The position numbers and the translations under genes were made by a program. 64,000 nucleotides of DNA from Bolinopsis microptera (taxonomy: Eukaryota > Ctenophora > Tentaculata > Lobata > Bolinopsidae), in the NCBI RefSeq assembly GCF_026151205.1, contig NC_087084.1, positions 11,311,453 to 11,375,452 of the forward strand. Reading direction: 5' to 3'. Below, in pieces: positions 59,204-64,000 of this stretch. A model generated the notes under the pieces. The model was not told the origin of the DNA and ran no database searches. It saw only the letters and a program-made list of their open reading frames with translations. Position 1 is the first letter of the stretch, and every line of letters starts with the position of its first letter.

Positions 59204-59795
59204 AAATTACCTAAATGTCCTGCTGCTCCCCTTGGGCCGGGTAGACCACTGTCTCCCCTCATTCCTTTCAGAAATCGGGCCCTCTGAAATTTTACAAGTT
59301 AAATACGTTCAAACCCGCTAATTCAAGATGATTTCAACTAGGAAAATGTAATCATGAGATAAGTAATCCACCGCCCGATCAAATCATCGTGAATTATTAA
59401 AGTATTAACATTAAAACTTTCTTAGACCTTTAGACGTATTCATAAAATTAAATTGTTAAAATCAAATATGAGCTGCTAAGTTAACATACATCTAATTTTG
59501 CTTCATCACTATATTTACACCTAGATATTATATAAATAAACATCACATACAAACTCCTAAATATTTCATTAATAACTAAGTTAACTCCTAAAGATTACAT
59601 AAATAACAAAATGTTAACGCCTAAATATTTAAATAATATTAAATAAATAAATAAATTTTCACTCACTCTTCTGCAGCATGCAGCGGGGTCTGCTTCAGCT
59701 TCAGCATCGGCACGTGCTACGCCAAGCTGTATTAACACTAATAAGATTACGTACAGGTACCTGAGGTTAATTATGTTAATTATTAGATCAATCAT
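20661..59795 (-). CDS. COL4A: Collagen type IV alpha chain, 41 exons
   Basis: Secreted network-forming collagen of basement membranes. Exons in transcript order: 59795-59667, 59283-59211, 58999-58902, 58718-58566, 58188-58038, 57785-57700, 57531-57402, 53545-53468, 53231-53080, 52920-52813, 52622-52549, 52261-52136, 51666-51491, 51355-51232, 50982-50876, 50766-50592, 48979-48809, 48652-48545, 48375-48304, 48110-47985, 47852-47664, 47432-47249, 47133-46977, 45947-45750, 45584-45377, 45262-45087, 44844-44701, 44526-44262, 44153-43978, 43704-43620, 43405-43236, 42296-42132, 41971-41747, 41413-41279, 35079-34951, 34072-33922, 29682-29552, 21735-21628, 21383-21231, 21023-20954, 20761-20661. They sum to 5737 nt. 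Adding the two bases missing in exons 9 and 11 gives 5739, or 1912 residues plus stop. Parts are a signal peptide, a short Cys-Cys N-terminus, an RGD in exon 2, a long interrupted Gly-X-Y helix, and a duplicated NC1 domain with all 12 cysteines. Many helical exons begin with a split Gly codon. Confidence 0.95.
20954..21023 (-). CDS. Collagen IV exon 40
   Basis: 70 nt encoding [23 protein letters not shown]. It covers the region where vertebrate chains carry the crosslinking hydroxylysine (the TLKAGEL box). No lysine is seen at that position here. Confidence 0.92.
21231..21383 (-). CDS. Collagen IV exon 39: NC1 subdomain 2, middle
   Basis: Encodes [14 protein letters not shown], then [14 protein letters not shown] and DFWLARNP. 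This is a direct match to the GQALxSPGSC, FIECHGRGTC and FWLA boxes of collagen IV. Three conserved cysteines are present. Confidence 0.96.
21628..21735 (-). CDS. Collagen IV exon 38: NC1 subdomain 2, start
   Basis: Encodes [15 protein letters not shown], then [18 protein letters not shown], matching the second HSQT/CPxGW/LWxGYSF box of NC1. It supplies the last Cys of subdomain 1 and the first of subdomain 2. Confidence 0.95.
21930..22845. mobile_element. Foldback element with CGGTAAATCGGGG core
   Basis: The left arm (about 21930-22262) and right arm (about 22495-22845) are near-perfect reverse complements over about 330 bp. The centre holds several copies of CCCGATTTACCGCG in both orientations. 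It is intronic, between collagen exons 38 and 39 on one side and the tandem array on the other. No transposase is present. Confidence 0.8.
22850..23140. repeat. Palindromic repeat, inverted copy of 25.2-25.5 kb
   Basis: The segment is the reverse complement of 25200-25500 and of 27110-27420. Inside it, 23024-23098 is itself a hairpin with arms starting AACCCTGGCGAATAAAC. A truncated copy of the same hairpin lies near 28013. Confidence 0.8.
23481..24084 (-). pseudogene. Inverted, internally deleted copy of the same RT fragment
   Basis: The minus strand repeats [14 protein letters not shown] but jumps directly to [14 protein letters not shown], missing about 210 bp present in the plus copy. 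A second block (23481-23708) repeats [14 protein letters not shown] and [10 protein letters not shown]. Near 24043-24070 is a short palindrome made of CCGCAGAACTCAG and its complement. The equivalent in the second unit lies at about 25580-25997. Confidence 0.7.
24237..24863 (+). pseudogene. LINE reverse-transcriptase C-terminal fragment, copy 1
   Basis: 208 codons ending in TAA. The start [20 protein letters not shown] and KRCIKLLFG match the thumb and post-RT region of CR1/Jockey-type non-LTR reverse transcriptases. A later conserved part has [10 protein letters not shown]. The catalytic domains are missing. The open frame is intact, but the protein would lack polymerase function. It lies in the collagen intron between exons 37 and 38, antisense to collagen. 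Confidence 0.75.
26150..26776 (+). pseudogene. LINE reverse-transcriptase C-terminal fragment, copy 2
   Basis: The predicted protein is identical in length and apparently in sequence to the copy at 24237-24863. The identity points to a recent tandem duplication or gene conversion. Confidence 0.75.
27480..27845. mobile_element. Third arm copy of the CGGTAAATCGGGG element
   Basis: Direct-orientation copy of the 21930-22310 arm, including CTGCAGACTTAGTC, the AATAGGTTATA part and the GGTAAATCGGGG core. It ends near CGCTGTAGTTTAT. Confidence 0.75.
28186..28810 (+). mobile_element. Repeat element left of exon 37
   Basis: Starts GTGATTTCACTGCCGCAG, then TTTAAAAGGGTAG. Its inner part (28606-28800) has TCGGCACTATACC and a CA-rich tract. 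The start and inner part recur in reverse complement at 31940-32001 and 30995-31175. No coding capacity is seen. Confidence 0.65.
29552..29682 (-). CDS. Collagen IV exon 37: NC1 subdomain 1, end
   Basis: Encodes [16 protein letters not shown], then LKPMADID and PYISRCV. The Met in KPMADI aligns by eye with the sulfilimine Met93 of vertebrate chains. The exon sits alone in about 12 kb of repeat-rich intron, between related repeats in opposite orientation (28186-28810 and 30995-32001). Confidence 0.95.
29683..30994. other. Intron between collagen exons 36 and 37
   Basis: AT-rich intronic DNA. Short repeats of the type TTATGTGGTATAATCATG occur near 30120-30180. I see no gene. Confidence 0.4.
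30995..32001 (-). mobile_element. Related repeat in opposite orientation, right of exon 37
   Basis: The inner part (about 31020-31175: a GT-rich tract, GGTATAGTGCCGA, GGTGGTAAGTGGT) and the outer end (CTGCGGCAGTGAAATC at about 31983) are reverse complements of the 28.2-28.8 kb element. The outer end is split by the LINE inserted at 32002. The element's last bases (CCGAAGGCCG) continue at about 33619. Confidence 0.65.
32002..33605 (+). mobile_element. 5'-truncated LINE with 13-bp target-site duplication
   Basis: AGTGAAATCCCAG occurs at 31989-32001 and again at 33606-33618. Between them is a LINE fragment beginning inside the reverse transcriptase and ending in an A-rich tail. This is a textbook target-primed insertion. 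The target is the outer end of an older repeat element. It lies antisense to collagen in the intron between exons 36 and 37. Confidence 0.85.
32012..33184 (+). CDS. Non-LTR reverse transcriptase (CR1/Jockey type), C-terminal part
   Basis: The frame opens with [12 protein letters not shown] (motif A, catalytic Asp), then [20 protein letters not shown] (motif B), then ALYADDTKI (motif C, catalytic Asp pair). A thumb region with SDLGV and [10 protein letters not shown] follows, and it stops at 33182-33184. The ATG at 32102 gives 360 codons. The N-terminal endonuclease and first RT motifs are missing through 5' truncation, so the copy cannot move on its own. No internal stop suggests recent insertion. 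Confidence 0.85.
   Translation: MYFDFAKAFDSVSHDLILSKLKNIFNVDGLMLKFIKSYLEGRQQQVVIGGQTSSSLPVRSGVPQGSILGPLLFVIFINDMFSCVYEGTNIALYADDTKIWREILGYPDHHIIQNDINRLYDWSVRNRMKFHPQKCKALSVSLQRNVLDNLPFNTFFYKLSGSDIDFVPSQSDLGVTINSRFNWGAQCKALVSKATSRLGLLKRTCHFTTDKRQKRSFYLALIRSIFEHCSVIWSPQSATHLQQFVAIQKRAIKWINGEPYSSYNDDKLATEQKKLNILPVKQKFIYNDLMTFYKIVNSIIPVSLPTYIVLCRPEGTRYTRHNAQIIDMSDTSTYMSTTVPCSDAFRNSFFHRSMLNWNSLPVCIRQSERISTFKAKLIKYLWAADTVWPD
33922..34072 (-). CDS. Collagen IV exon 36: NC1 subdomain 1, first part
   Basis: Encodes [18 protein letters not shown], then [14 protein letters not shown] and ending MMACQ. These match the family's CP, G-Y/F-S, QDLGTxGSC and C boxes. Three of the six cysteines of the subdomain are here. 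Confidence 0.95.
34073..34790. repeat. 35-bp intronic minisatellite
   Basis: About 20 units of 35 bp, each with GGGAATAGTAAGGGTATTCA and a GAGAGTGGGAGTGT part. They begin immediately at the acceptor side of collagen exon 36, so on the gene strand the array runs up to the splice site. Confidence 0.95.
34951..35079 (-). CDS. Collagen IV exon 35: end of helix and start of NC1
   Basis: The last Gly-X-Y triplets ([15 protein letters not shown]) lead into a Cys-rich linker ([14 protein letters not shown]), then the NC1 opening FVVHSQTDA. The canonical family opening is a similar HSQT box followed by IPxCP, and the next exon supplies IPECP. Confidence 0.95.
35080..36184. other. Collagen intron 34, 3' part
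   Basis: Intronic sequence without a supportable gene. A GC-richer patch at 35500-35600 includes GCGCGCGCACGAGG. The 121-codon minus-strand open frame at 35300-35665 has no splice or family support. Confidence 0.4.
36185..36345. repeat. 161-bp near-perfect hairpin
   Basis: Arms of about 70 bp start TAAGCCGTAGTACATACA and end GACTGGAGGAAATTACAC. They differ only by a short indel and surround an 18-base AT-rich loop. It may be a foldback MITE or, on transcription with collagen, a long RNA stem. Confidence 0.9.
37261..37317. repeat. 57-bp perfect-type palindrome
   Basis: 28-base arms (GTGCAATCAATAACAGAAGC and onward), one mismatch and a one-base centre. It is too tight a loop for a normal pre-miRNA. 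Confidence 0.9.
37369..37799. mobile_element. MITE with GAGAAGTACGTACCGTAC ends
   Basis: The left end GATGAGAAGTACGTACCGTAC and right end GTACGAACTTCTCATC are imperfect inverted repeats. The subterminal GTACGTAC words are repeated on both sides. There is no open frame. Related end sequences occur at 55455-55500 and near 56440. Confidence 0.7.
38270..38373 (+). mobile_element. 104-bp MITE nested in the left arm, TA target site
   Basis: The right arm of the host element reads GGCATTAAGGTCC uninterrupted. The left arm has GGCAT-TA, then this insertion, then TA-AGG. That defines the insertion and a TA duplication exactly. A second copy lies at 6382-6467. Confidence 0.8.
39313..39675. repeat. 15-bp satellite ACGGACATAATTGTC
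   Basis: About 24 copies. Because the unit is 15 bp, several frames stay open across it and give false repeat proteins on both strands. The array begins with CCTTATCGGACATAATT, so it seems to be an amplification of the subterminal repeat of the surrounding transposon family. Confidence 0.9.
40651..41208 (+). CDS. Small basic protein, nested antisense in a collagen intron
   Basis: 185 codons, ATG to TAA. The N-terminus is Cys-rich ([14 protein letters not shown]). The middle is polar ([33 protein letters not shown]). The C-terminus is Lys-rich and probably helical ([26 protein letters not shown]). TTCTCCCAG at 40626-40634 could be a cis or trans splice acceptor just before the ATG. The stop is 70 bp from collagen exon 34 on the other strand. 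The base composition is less AT-rich than its flanks. No family is recognised. An intronless nested gene is the simplest reading. Confidence 0.55.
   Translation: MMLFNCCKDPSCLENSCLVTANKISRGNTPDCAPKNSRKTETKALKKRSSVAVKSGSTSEPDVEEREIKGGPRNYDLPEEKYSVKVTRKLSEIIVPDENVEVKVNRSRRPSVINGVYAVQRPSVVRMNSAEIAAAIKENNKKKIFERDPSFNGKRMTEEEKAKDAKKREKSFLSKAVKRKSKVKV
41279..48979 (-). CDS. Collagen IV exons 17-34, helix up to NC1
   Basis: Eighteen exons of 72-265 nt, rich in GADG, GEDG and GDQG triplets. Exon 21 ends with a GC donor (CCAG/GCAAGT at 47663). Exon 22 ends within a Gly-Glu codon, unlike most helical exons. Exon 26 carries [14 protein letters not shown], exon 28 carries GVLFIAKG, and exons 32-33 hold a long non-collagenous interruption. 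All phases are compatible. Confidence 0.93.
41747..42296 (-). CDS. Collagen IV exons 32-33: long non-collagenous interruption
   Basis: The Gly-X-Y repeat stops after [10 protein letters not shown] at the end of exon 32. It resumes at LDTGEKGD in exon 33. In between are about 40 residues, including [20 protein letters not shown], which look amphipathic and helical rather than collagenous. Short interruptions are usual in collagen IV; one this long close to NC1 is notable. Confidence 0.85.
42297..43235. other. Collagen intron 31
   Basis: Ordinary intronic sequence, with a GAGATC-rich patch at 42418-42475. Nothing else is seen. Confidence 0.5.
46032..46929 (+). mobile_element. CCTTATCGG-family transposon with transposase remnant
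   Basis: Flanked by TA (46030-46031, 46930-46931). The TIRs CCTTATCGGACCTTATTTGG are near-identical, with further GGACATTA-type subterminal repeats. It lies in the collagen intron between exons 23 and 24, its right end only about 47 bp from exon 23. TA targets, the TIR and the transposase type all fit the Tc1/mariner-pogo superfamily. Confidence 0.8.
46215..46696 (+). pseudogene. Pogo-like DDE transposase, C-terminal remnant
   Basis: Fragments in shifting frames: [13 protein letters not shown], then [14 protein letters not shown] (the typical N-T-x-x-x-Q-P-x-D box near the second catalytic Asp), then [15 protein letters not shown], ending NPFDEDDM and TGA at 46694-46696. Stops and frame changes make it non-functional. 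The N-terminal DNA-binding domain is missing. Confidence 0.65.
48980..50591. other. Collagen intron 16
   Basis: AT-rich intron. Besides the hairpin at 49754-49890 it has short repeated phrases (AAATTGC...GTAGTATA...AACAGC) at 50120-50320. No gene is seen. Confidence 0.45.
49754..49890. repeat. 137-bp hairpin in collagen intron 16
   Basis: Arms of about 65 bp include CAGTGAAGACAGATTTTAAT / ATTAGAATCTGTCTTCACTG and TTCATTCAAATTTCT / AGAAATTTGAATGAA, with a loop of about eight bases. Confidence 0.9.
50592..53545 (-). CDS. Collagen IV exons 8-16, helix
   Basis: Nine exons of Gly-X-Y coding sequence. Exon 8 contains GDRVPG, an interruption. Exons 9 and 11 each lack one base (see separate entries). 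Exons 13 and 15 share an almost identical stretch encoding [12 protein letters not shown], evidence of past exon duplication. Exon 14 has a longer interruption ([14 protein letters not shown]). Exon 16 starts with VLEAG. Confidence 0.9.
51807..51863. repeat. 57-bp palindrome
   Basis: TATAGAACTCCTGAC at one end pairs with GTCAGGAGTTCTATA at the other. The middle is GTGCCGAAGGCAC. A looser related palindrome (ACTCTTGCCGAAGGCA) is near 55516. Confidence 0.85.
52549..52622 (-). CDS. Collagen IV exon 11 with one-base deletion
   Basis: The frame runs GGSG and then slips by one base at GGTGA (about 52609-52612). It then continues [15 protein letters not shown] in collagen register. The length is 74 nt where 75 fits the flanking phases. 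It is the same kind of lesion and the same GGTGA context as in exon 9. Confidence 0.8.
53080..53231 (-). CDS. Collagen IV exon 9 with one-base deletion
   Basis: The exon starts [10 protein letters not shown] in the expected phase. After GGTGA (about 53199-53203) the Gly-X-Y register continues one base off, with [12 protein letters not shown]. The missing base is inside the codon after that Gly. The exon would be 153 nt instead of 152, and only the restored length fits the phase of the next exon. It could be an assembly error or a true frameshift allele. Confidence 0.85.
54519..54930. repeat. About 43-bp minisatellite
   Basis: Around nine imperfect units contain CACAGGCTACCACGTCTCGT and ACCCCAGGATTT. 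A larger segment with GGATCGGACACTCAAAACAA recurs at about 54480, 54757 and 54928, giving a higher-order repeat. Confidence 0.85.
56495..56600. repeat. TCTAATTA microsatellite
   Basis: About a dozen 8-bp units of TCTAATTA with a few substitutions. Confidence 0.9.
57402..59283 (-). CDS. Collagen IV exons 2-7, N-terminal helix
   Basis: Six exons of 73-153 nt encode Gly-X-Y triplets. Exon 2 contains [13 protein letters not shown], an RGD that could be an integrin site. Exon 4 contains a helical Cys (VDGCNGTD), a possible disulfide point. Exon 5 has an interruption (GADVQEPQG). Exon 7 has four consecutive VDG triplets. All junctions keep phase. Confidence 0.9.
59116..59206. repeat. GTGAAA hexanucleotide microsatellite at a splice donor
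   Basis: About 14-15 copies of GTGAAA (CTTTCA on the gene strand). The array starts within a few bases of the exon 2 donor at 59210, so the first 95 bases of the intron are a pyrimidine-rich repeat. Confidence 0.95.
59667..59795 (-). CDS. Collagen IV exon 1: signal peptide and N-terminal cysteines
   Basis: 43 codons from ATG 59795 to a GTGAGT donor. The hydrophobic core [14 protein letters not shown] precedes ARADA, a good signal-peptidase site. The mature N-terminus is short and acidic (EAEADPA), then CCRR. Vertebrate collagen IV has a longer 7S region with four cysteines; only this pair is visible here. An internal CTCAG could be an acceptor, so an untranslated upstream exon is possible. 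Confidence 0.75.
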
Positions 59796-62700
59796 GTTAA
59801 TAATTAGGTTAATTATGTGAAATTAAGAATGTGTTACTGTAAGTGTAAGATTTCTTATGGAATTGTTAGTAATGTAGTAAAGTGAAATTCATCAAAACCC
59901 GGACCAGAAAACCCGAGGTTCAAAGTTTTACTGTATGTTTTAGAGCTAAGATGACGTGTTGATTCTCTGTTTACATATTTGTGGTGAGGTTTCAACTTTT
60001 AGTTGTTTATATTTTAGGTTGATTTTGTGGTTACTGTGAGAGTGGTAGGTGGATATGAAATGTGGTATAATAGTGGTAAAATAGTTGTAAAAAAGTGGTA
60101 AAATAGTGGTAAAATAGTGGTAAAATAGTGAATTCACGGTGGTAATGAATTGTGGTACTAGTTACCAAAGTTACCTTGCCATGGTGCGGTTATTAGATGT
60201 TGTGGTTTTAATAACAGCCGGAAATCAGGACATCCCACCTACTACTGTGGTTGTGTGGGTTAGAAGACAGAATAATATTAAAGTATTAACACTAACTATT
60301 ACCCTATTCGTTATCAAATTAAGATATATCTATAGAATGCTAAAATTAAATATGAGCTACTGTAGTGTGCGTGTTAGAAGGTTTTGACGGAACTAAAAAC
60401 ATTCGCATCATCTAATAGAATAAGATACAGATCCTGTCGCACACTGTCGCACACTTCAAAGTGTGCGGTAATCTGCAGCTGACTCTGCTGTAAACTCACG
60501 TCCACTCGGTAGACTGCTGCAGTCAGCTACAGTAAAACCCTGACTAATGACCGCGGAGTTTGGGGGAAAGGATACATTAGCGGTAAATCGGGATCCGCGG
60601 TAAATCGGGGTCCGCGGTGAATCGGGGTTTTACTGTATATGATTAATAGCTGGCAGACTCTGCAAAGTGGCAGACATGACATAAAGCAGAATACTGCTCC
60701 TGGCTCATAAAGCATAAATCTCAAATAAGCGGTACAATCCGTGATACAGTAATTACTAGATATTGAACGTAACAAACAACAACAACGAAGTCGTACAACT
60801 GACTCTTATCGCAACTCACAAATTAAACAATAAACATGCATTATGAAGGTGTTTAGTGTCTACACCAAAAATAACACAGACACCCTGATGCAATCATGGA
60901 ACCCAAAACCCAAGAAAAGTCCTTGAAATTTCATAAGAAACACTCGAAATTCCAGCACAACGTCTGGGTGCAAGGTAACAACATATCATGTAACAATCAA
61001 TAAAACCAGATAAACCAGCGACCCAAACACACTGGTGTACTGCAGTGTATACGTCTAGCAGTTGGCAGGCTTCTGGGACCTTGGAGAATAAGGTGTGAAA
61101 AGAAGAGAGAGGGGAGAGAGAGAGAGAGGGCGGAGGATAATTTTATGATGATATGCGCATATCCGTGAAAGGTGAGGTCATTAAAAGGTCGAGAGGGTCG
61201 CATAACGCAGTAATTGAAAACGAAACTAACTTAATTTTAGATAATATGGAATATGTTAGAAGGATCGGGAGTGTAGGTTTGTGAAATATTAATAGATAAT
61301 CGAGTTGTTGGAATAATTGAATGATTGGTGGAGAAGAAGTTTTTTATTTAAAAGAGCTGGGAAGCCCTCACTAAGCACCATTGATGTAAAAAGTAGAGGA
61401 TTGGAAGAAAAATAATTTGAAAATTGTTTGATAATTAATGGCTGATCGAAATTAGACAATAACAAAAATGTCATTGATATTAGTGATGCATTTTGGAGAT
61501 GGATATACGCTTCAAAAATACGTGACACGTCAGAGAAACAGTGGTAGCTGCAAAATATTGCCAAAATTTAAATTTATTTGATATTTATTGTATGCTGCTC
61601 CTGACTCCTACAGTTTATAACTCATCGACTCAACAAATCAATCAAAATACTTTAACGGAAAAGAATGTGGCGACAAACTACAAAACTAAATTGTGGCCTT
61701 TAACAAATAAATAATAATGATCTGTAATGAAGTTGCAATGGCTAATTGGTTACTACTGGTTACTACTGGTTACTAAGTTGCAATGGCTGGATGTACGAAG
61801 TACTCCTCGTGAGGTGACCTAGGGCGTGACGTGGACTTACCAATTGGAGCGGGTTGCAATGGAGCACTGAGCAGTTTATCGGATTACCGCACGGATAGAC
61901 AGTGCTGAGCTGTCTCATGAGCTGATATGCTGTGTATGGGATGAAGCTTGCAGAGCGGGATTAAATTAAGTCACTGATTAGGGGGTGTCGTGTCATCATA
62001 AAGGAAACTGCAAAAGATGTTGTGCAAATGCTGAATCCTAGGAAGAACAATTTGGCCCGGGACATTGTAATCTGGATAGGATTAAATGAAATCTGTGTTG
62101 ATGCCCCACCAATGGCTTAGCACTGACAAATTGTTTAAAAGGTGCTAATAGATTAGTGTGAGTTTTGGTCCTGGTAAATCTAATCAGTAGCATCGAATGA
62201 TGCCCCCGGTGGGCGACCCAGCTCACCTCAACACAAAGATACGATGTGATACACTAATCGCCAGACACTAATTACTTCTCACAGCTTTCATTGTCTCTGT
62301 ATTGAGAGTGTCTTGGCACAGCTGCAAGATTTTCTGTTGCTAAGATCGTTTGTTGCACACAGTTGGACCTGCAACGAGCGGTAACACGGCTTCAGGTCAA
62401 GGTGGTAGAATTTTAAACGGTTAAACGACGATAATAGAAATGTTTTCACAGTAAAGCTGGGTGTTGGACGTTGAGTTATGAATATGGTGCGTGTTGACAG
62501 TTGGCCTCCCGTTTTAAATTTAATACTTCCGTAAATCTACTATATGTGACAAATAATTTGAGGCTCTTGTGATTTAGTTCTACGGAGATTTCAAAACTGT
62601 GTTTCCCTTTGTATTCAAATAAAAATGACAACATATTCCCCGTTTTATAATTAATAGACATAGTGTAAATTAATTAGTGCTAGGGTGTTTAGTCTTTGTT

Positions 62701-64000
62701 GATTTGACGCGTAACATATTTTTACCTGATTTTGCTTGTTTCAGAACGAAAACTTGTAGCCTATGGCGATATCTAAGATTTAGTTTCAAAATTATAAAAT
62801 TGCAATCAAGTTTGTTCCAAATTTAATTTGATTGTAACTTATTTATATTTATATCCGCATCTTCAAAATCTGTTTATTAACTTGTCAATGATTTAATTAT
62901 AATTTATTTTACAAGTTAAAGGTGCCGGCACCTTTACGGAGGGAGAGACCCAGGGAGACATTCTTACGCTTTATCAGACGGAAGTATTATAATCTTAACT
63001 GAATTGGTAACGTCGTGAATGTAAAGTTGCAGGAACTTCAATATCTCGAGTGAGAGCCAGGGCGACGTCTATTATAAATCGCGGCGGGGGTAAGAGGCAT
63101 GGAAATTTAAAGTTTCGCCACTGTGGCATTATCATTAATTTAATCTTGCGGTTTAAAGGAATATTTGTTAGTGCAATTATGTTTTCAATAAAATCGCTTA
63201 TATACAGTTTCAGCAGAACCGGAGAGATTCTATTCATAAAACTGAACACAAAGGAAATTAGACGGACATGCAATGATGTGAAGACTGAAGAATTATTAAT
63301 ATCATTATTAATATTATTACTCAATTTTACGTAGTCCGATTATTTTGTGGATCACAATGCCATTCAGGCTCATTGTGGAATGTGGATCAGCACTAATTAG
63401 CTGCAAAAGTTTTGCAGTCCCAAAAGTCATATCTGAGGAACTAGAGTGAGGATTAACAAAATGTTCGAGCGCATTCTGTTACCTACTTTGAGGATTAAAA
63501 CATTGTGCGGAAGGAAAATGACACGTTCTTTGCATACTTGTGTCTGTGTCCTCTAGCATGCACCTACTGCTACTTTAAGTTTATGTTTTAACAAAATAGG
63601 CTTCCAGAATCTTACACATGCAGGTCATCAAAAAATAATCAATTTTGCGTTCAACCTGCGTTCTGCTCTATTCAGGAAATGCGAGGTCAGTGTTAAGGAA
63701 AACATCACTAACATATTGATAAATATGACCTTTGTACTTACAGTTGTGAAAATAGAGTTGTATCCTACGGCTTCTCTAATTCTAAAGTTTTTGAGTTTCC
63801 TTAGACCAATCACCAACAATTTGAAAAATAAAGAAGAATTAGAAGATGAAAAAAAAGTTTGAACCCATACGATCAATGTTTTTAAATGTTTCTTTAGTAG
63901 AAAAGTTAAGCAAAGCAAAACATGTTACATTTATAAAATCGGAAACACGAAATTTTCAAATCAAAACAGCATTAATATTATCACTAAAGCACTAAGATAA
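59796..64000. other. 5' flank of collagen IV and further intergenic DNA
   Basis: It should hold the collagen promoter (transcription leftward from about 59.8 kb), but I cannot place it. Contents: a GTGGTAAAATA repeat at 60060-60130, a small MITE at 60530-60635, a GA-rich microsatellite at 61095-61135, and TACTGGT repeats at 61750-61780. No open frame has gene-like features. Confidence 0.45.
60530..60635. mobile_element. 106-bp MITE of the CGGTAAATCGGGG family
   Basis: TA on both sides. The ends CAGTAAAACCC and GGGGTTTTACTG are inverted repeats. The interior carries three GCGGTAAATCGGG or GCGGTGAATCGGG units. It is the smallest complete member of the family also seen at 22.2-22.5 and 27.7-27.8 kb. 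Confidence 0.75.

Noticed and set aside
58987..59262. HFHFHF repeat frame on the minus strand
   Set aside because: It is the intronic CTTTCA microsatellite read from collagen exon 2 across its donor.
62038..63918. Open frames of 61-109 codons at the right end
   Set aside because: AT-rich, mutually overlapping on opposite strands and no domain or splice pattern.
1..64000. tRNA or rRNA genes
   Set aside because: No cloverleaf with both internal promoter boxes and no rRNA-like conserved stretch was noticed by eye; a covariance-model scan would be decisive.

Overview
The window looks like nuclear DNA of an early-branching animal. It is AT-rich, has spliced genes with GT-AG introns, LINE-type reverse transcriptases, TA-flanked DNA transposons and many foldback elements. 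The anchor is a complete basement-membrane collagen IV gene on the minus strand. A ctenophore is my best guess: the collagen IV NC1 domain keeps all 12 cysteines but seems to lack the lysine used for the sulfilimine crosslink. A cnidarian or sponge is not excluded. This assignment is inference from the sequence alone.

Layout. (1) 1-2712, plus: the 3' part of an immunoglobulin-domain type I membrane protein, eight exons in consistent phase. (2) 2.7-7.3 kb: transposon debris, including a 0.8 kb inverted-repeat element, a transposase relic and a LINE ORF1 relic. (3) 7323-12219, plus: two exons of an unrecognised gene. The second exon is split by a 4.2 kb GC-rich minisatellite that has grown out of its own coding sequence. 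(4) 13995-16779, plus: a five-exon gene for a 522-residue protein with CxC motifs and a Met/Pro-rich stretch, function unknown. (5) 18.6-19.85 kb: a TA-flanked transposon carrying a foreign open frame, then a broken terminal exon. (6) 20661-59795, minus: collagen IV, 41 exons over 39 kb, encoding about 1912 residues once two single-base deletions are allowed for. (7) 59.8-64 kb: the collagen 5' flank, with simple repeats and one small MITE but no gene I can support.

The collagen introns hold most of the mobile DNA. They contain a tandem palindromic array with reverse-transcriptase fragments (21.9-28 kb), two related repeats in inverted orientation around exon 37, a 5'-truncated LINE with a clean 13-bp target-site duplication, and a 35-bp minisatellite. 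They also contain near-perfect hairpins, two members of a CCTTATCGG transposon family, and an antisense 185-codon open frame (40651-41208) ending 70 bp from collagen exon 34.

The strongest candidates for something new are the coding-derived minisatellite with an AG/GT site in every unit, which would make a seamless intron; the CCTTATCGG family and its member with a captured open frame; and exon 37 flanked by inverted repeats. Exon borders were placed by eye from splice sites and reading phase, so an error of a base or two is possible at some junctions.
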